Virus record (IMG/VR): IMGVR_UViG_3300017752_003105
Coordinates: 1 to 20,881 of that record
Reading direction: 5' to 3' (one strand)
Source: a virus
Length of the DNA stretch: 20,881 nucleotides
Positions 19,611-20,881 of this stretch are shown in pieces. The stretch's first letter is position 1; each line of letters starts with the position of its first letter. The translations under genes and the position numbers were made by a program. The notes under the pieces are model-generated. The model did not search any database. It saw only the letters and a list, made by a program, of their open reading frames with translations, and was not told the DNA's origin.

Positions 19611-20881
19611 ATGGCTGAATTCTACACTTATTGCTGGCAATATGGTAAAAACGTATTGACTAGAGGTTATCGTGATGGCAAACCCTTCACGGAACGAGAT
19701 CCTTCCTTTAGACCCAAACTCTATGTCCGATCTAAAGAGGATTCGGATATTAAGGGTTTGTATGGTGAAAACCTTAAAGCTATGGAGTTCCCAAATGCTC
19801 CTGAGTGCAAAGAATTCATACAAACATATGATGGGATCGGTAACTATCCTATCTATGGTCAAACTGATTTCACATACCAATATCTTTCTGAGAAGTATCC
19901 AGATGAAGTTCCGTTTGATATGTCTCAGATGGGTATTTGGGCATTGGATATTGAGACGTCAACTGATTTTGGATTTCCGAATGTAGATAATCCTCGTGAA
20001 CGAATTACTCTTATCACTGTTATGAATAATAACACCAAAGAGATATTCACTTGGGGCGAGGGTAATTGGACTCCTGCCTCCGATGAGGTAAAGAATCTCA
20101 ATGTCACATATGAGCCATGCGATGAAGAGGTTGAACTACTAACCAAATTTGGTAACTGGTGGGTTCAGAATACACCTGACATTGTTACAGGCTGGAACAT
20201 TGAGTTCTTTGATATTCCGTATCTTATGAATCGCTATGCCCGTGTTCTTGGCAAGGGTGTCGAGCAAATAGAGAATAAGGTAAAAAATTCATTCAGCCCA
20301 TTTGATATGACTCGTAGAAAACAAGTTACTATCATGGGCAAAGAGCATACGCTGTATGACATCAAGGGTGTCTCCCAACTTGATTATCTTGACTTGTATA
20401 AGAAGTTTACATACACAGTCCGTGAGTCATATAAACTCGATTACATCGCTGAAGTAGAACTCGGTCATAAGAAACTCGAAAACAAATTTGACACCTTCCG
20501 CGAATTTTATGAAAATGATTGGAATCGTTTCGTCGATTATAACATCGTTGATACTCAGCTGGTTGATGAACTTGAAGACAAGATGAAACTTATCGAGTTG
20601 ATTGCTACAATGGCATACGATGCCAAGTGTAATCTAACTGACATCTATTCATCAGTTCGGACTTGGGATTGCCTCCTATACAATCATCTTCTAAAGAAAA
20701 AAATTATGATTCCCCAGAAGCGTGAGAATCAGGGACGCACGATTGAGGGTGCATATGTTCAACAGCCTGAGATTGGTGAGTATGACTGGGTCTTGAGTTT
20801 TGACGCCACCTCTCTGTATCCTTCAATCATTATGCAATACAATATGTCCCCTGAGACTCTGGTTGCAGAAGCACCAATTGA
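19611..20881 (+). CDS. 43: gp43 DNA polymerase, N-terminal part (family B)
   Basis: 423 codons are in the window and the gene runs off the right edge (T4 gp43 is 898 aa). ATG 19611 gives MAEFYTYCWQYGKNVLTRGY, matching the T4 start MKEFYISIETVGNNIVERYI. The 3'-5' exonuclease motifs are LDIET (D113, E115), TGWNIEFFDIPYLMNRY (N196, D201) and YNIVD (Y310, D314). Polymerase motif A, SFDATSLYPSIIMQYNMSPET, carries the metal-binding D398. It replicates the phage genome with the gp45 clamp. An out-of-frame ATG at 19603 overlaps the start. No frameshift or split is seen in the visible part. Confidence 0.96.
   Translation, partial: MAEFYTYCWQYGKNVLTRGYRDGKPFTERDPSFRPKLYVRSKEDSDIKGLYGENLKAMEFPNAPECKEFIQTYDGIGNYPIYGQTDFTYQYLSEKYPDEVPFDMSQMGIWALDIETSTDFGFPNVDNPRERITLITVMNNNTKEIFTWGEGNWTPASDEVKNLNVTYEPCDEEVELLTKFGNWWVQNTPDIVTGWNIEFFDIPYLMNRYARVLGKGVEQIENKVKNSFSPFDMTRRKQVTIMGKEHTLYDIKGVSQLDYLDLYKKFTYTVRESYKLDYIAEVELGHKKLENKFDTFREFYENDWNRFVDYNIVDTQLVDELEDKMKLIELIATMAYDAKCNLTDIYSSVRTWDCLLYNHLLKKKIMIPQKRENQGRTIEGAYVQQPEIGEYDWVLSFDATSLYPSIIMQYNMSPETLVAEAPI

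Noticed and set aside
1-20881. tRNA genes, CRISPR arrays, IS elements, attachment sites
   Set aside because: No cloverleaf-like segment, repeat-spacer pattern, transposase or flanking inverted repeats were seen. Nearly all bases are in phage genes.

Overview
The window is a gene-dense, AT-rich stretch of a T4-like tailed phage (Caudoviricetes, myovirus type). It carries the T4 recombination pair 47-46 and the T4 replisome block 45-44-62-regA-43 in T4 order. Interspersed are accessory genes known from marine T4-like phages: a MoxR ATPase of the cobS type, a VWA protein, peptide deformylase, small heat-shock protein, a TauD-like oxygenase and a 2OG-oxygenase-like gene. No photosystem or other cyanobacterium-specific gene is present, so an aquatic bacterial host is a reasonable guess but no genus can be named. 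No tRNA, rRNA, IS element or CRISPR array was seen. All genes but one are on the + strand, and no gap exceeds about 100 bases.

Region 1 (1-7149) is one run of overlapping genes with no internal promoter: the tail of an unknown protein, a B12-binding-type radical SAM protein, a DexA-like DEDDh exonuclease, a 73-aa protein, a 178-aa conserved phage protein, gp47 (SbcD-like), gp46 (SbcC-like), peptide deformylase and a 124-aa acidic protein. Starts mostly follow the TAATG or ATGA overlap pattern, which implies translational coupling.

Region 2 (7150-13388) holds two transcription units that each start at a TTGACATTTT promoter. The first has a VWA protein with an HExxH motif and an 'LGNGES' Rossmann-like protein. 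The second has a MoxR/CobS-type AAA+ ATPase, a DUF3310 protein, a 95-aa protein, a family-2-like glycosyltransferase and two unknown proteins. The last three genes are visibly more AT-rich than the cobS gene.

Region 3 (13389-16889) starts at a TTGACA-N17-TATAAA promoter. It encodes sliding clamp gp45, a Prx5-type peroxiredoxin, clamp-loader ATPase gp44, a TauD-like protein and clamp-loader small subunit gp62.

Region 4 (16869-20881) begins with a lone minus-strand gene, convergent with gene 62 and divergent from regA. The regA side holds a 12-bp perfect palindrome containing one T4 late box (TATAAATA) on each strand. Next come regA, a promoter with a structured leader, hsp20, an Sm-like small protein, a conserved 214-aa protein, and gene 43 (DNA polymerase), which runs off the right edge. 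The gene 43 start has a hairpin, an out-of-frame decoy start and a promoter-like element packed into about 40 bases.

Together, gp45/44/62/43 form the clamp, loader and polymerase, gp46/47 drive recombination-dependent replication and host DNA breakdown, and RegA and possibly the Sm-like protein act on mRNA. The accessory genes probably adjust host metabolism or protein state. Functions come from motifs read by eye and no database search was run. Regulatory elements are sequence-pattern predictions.
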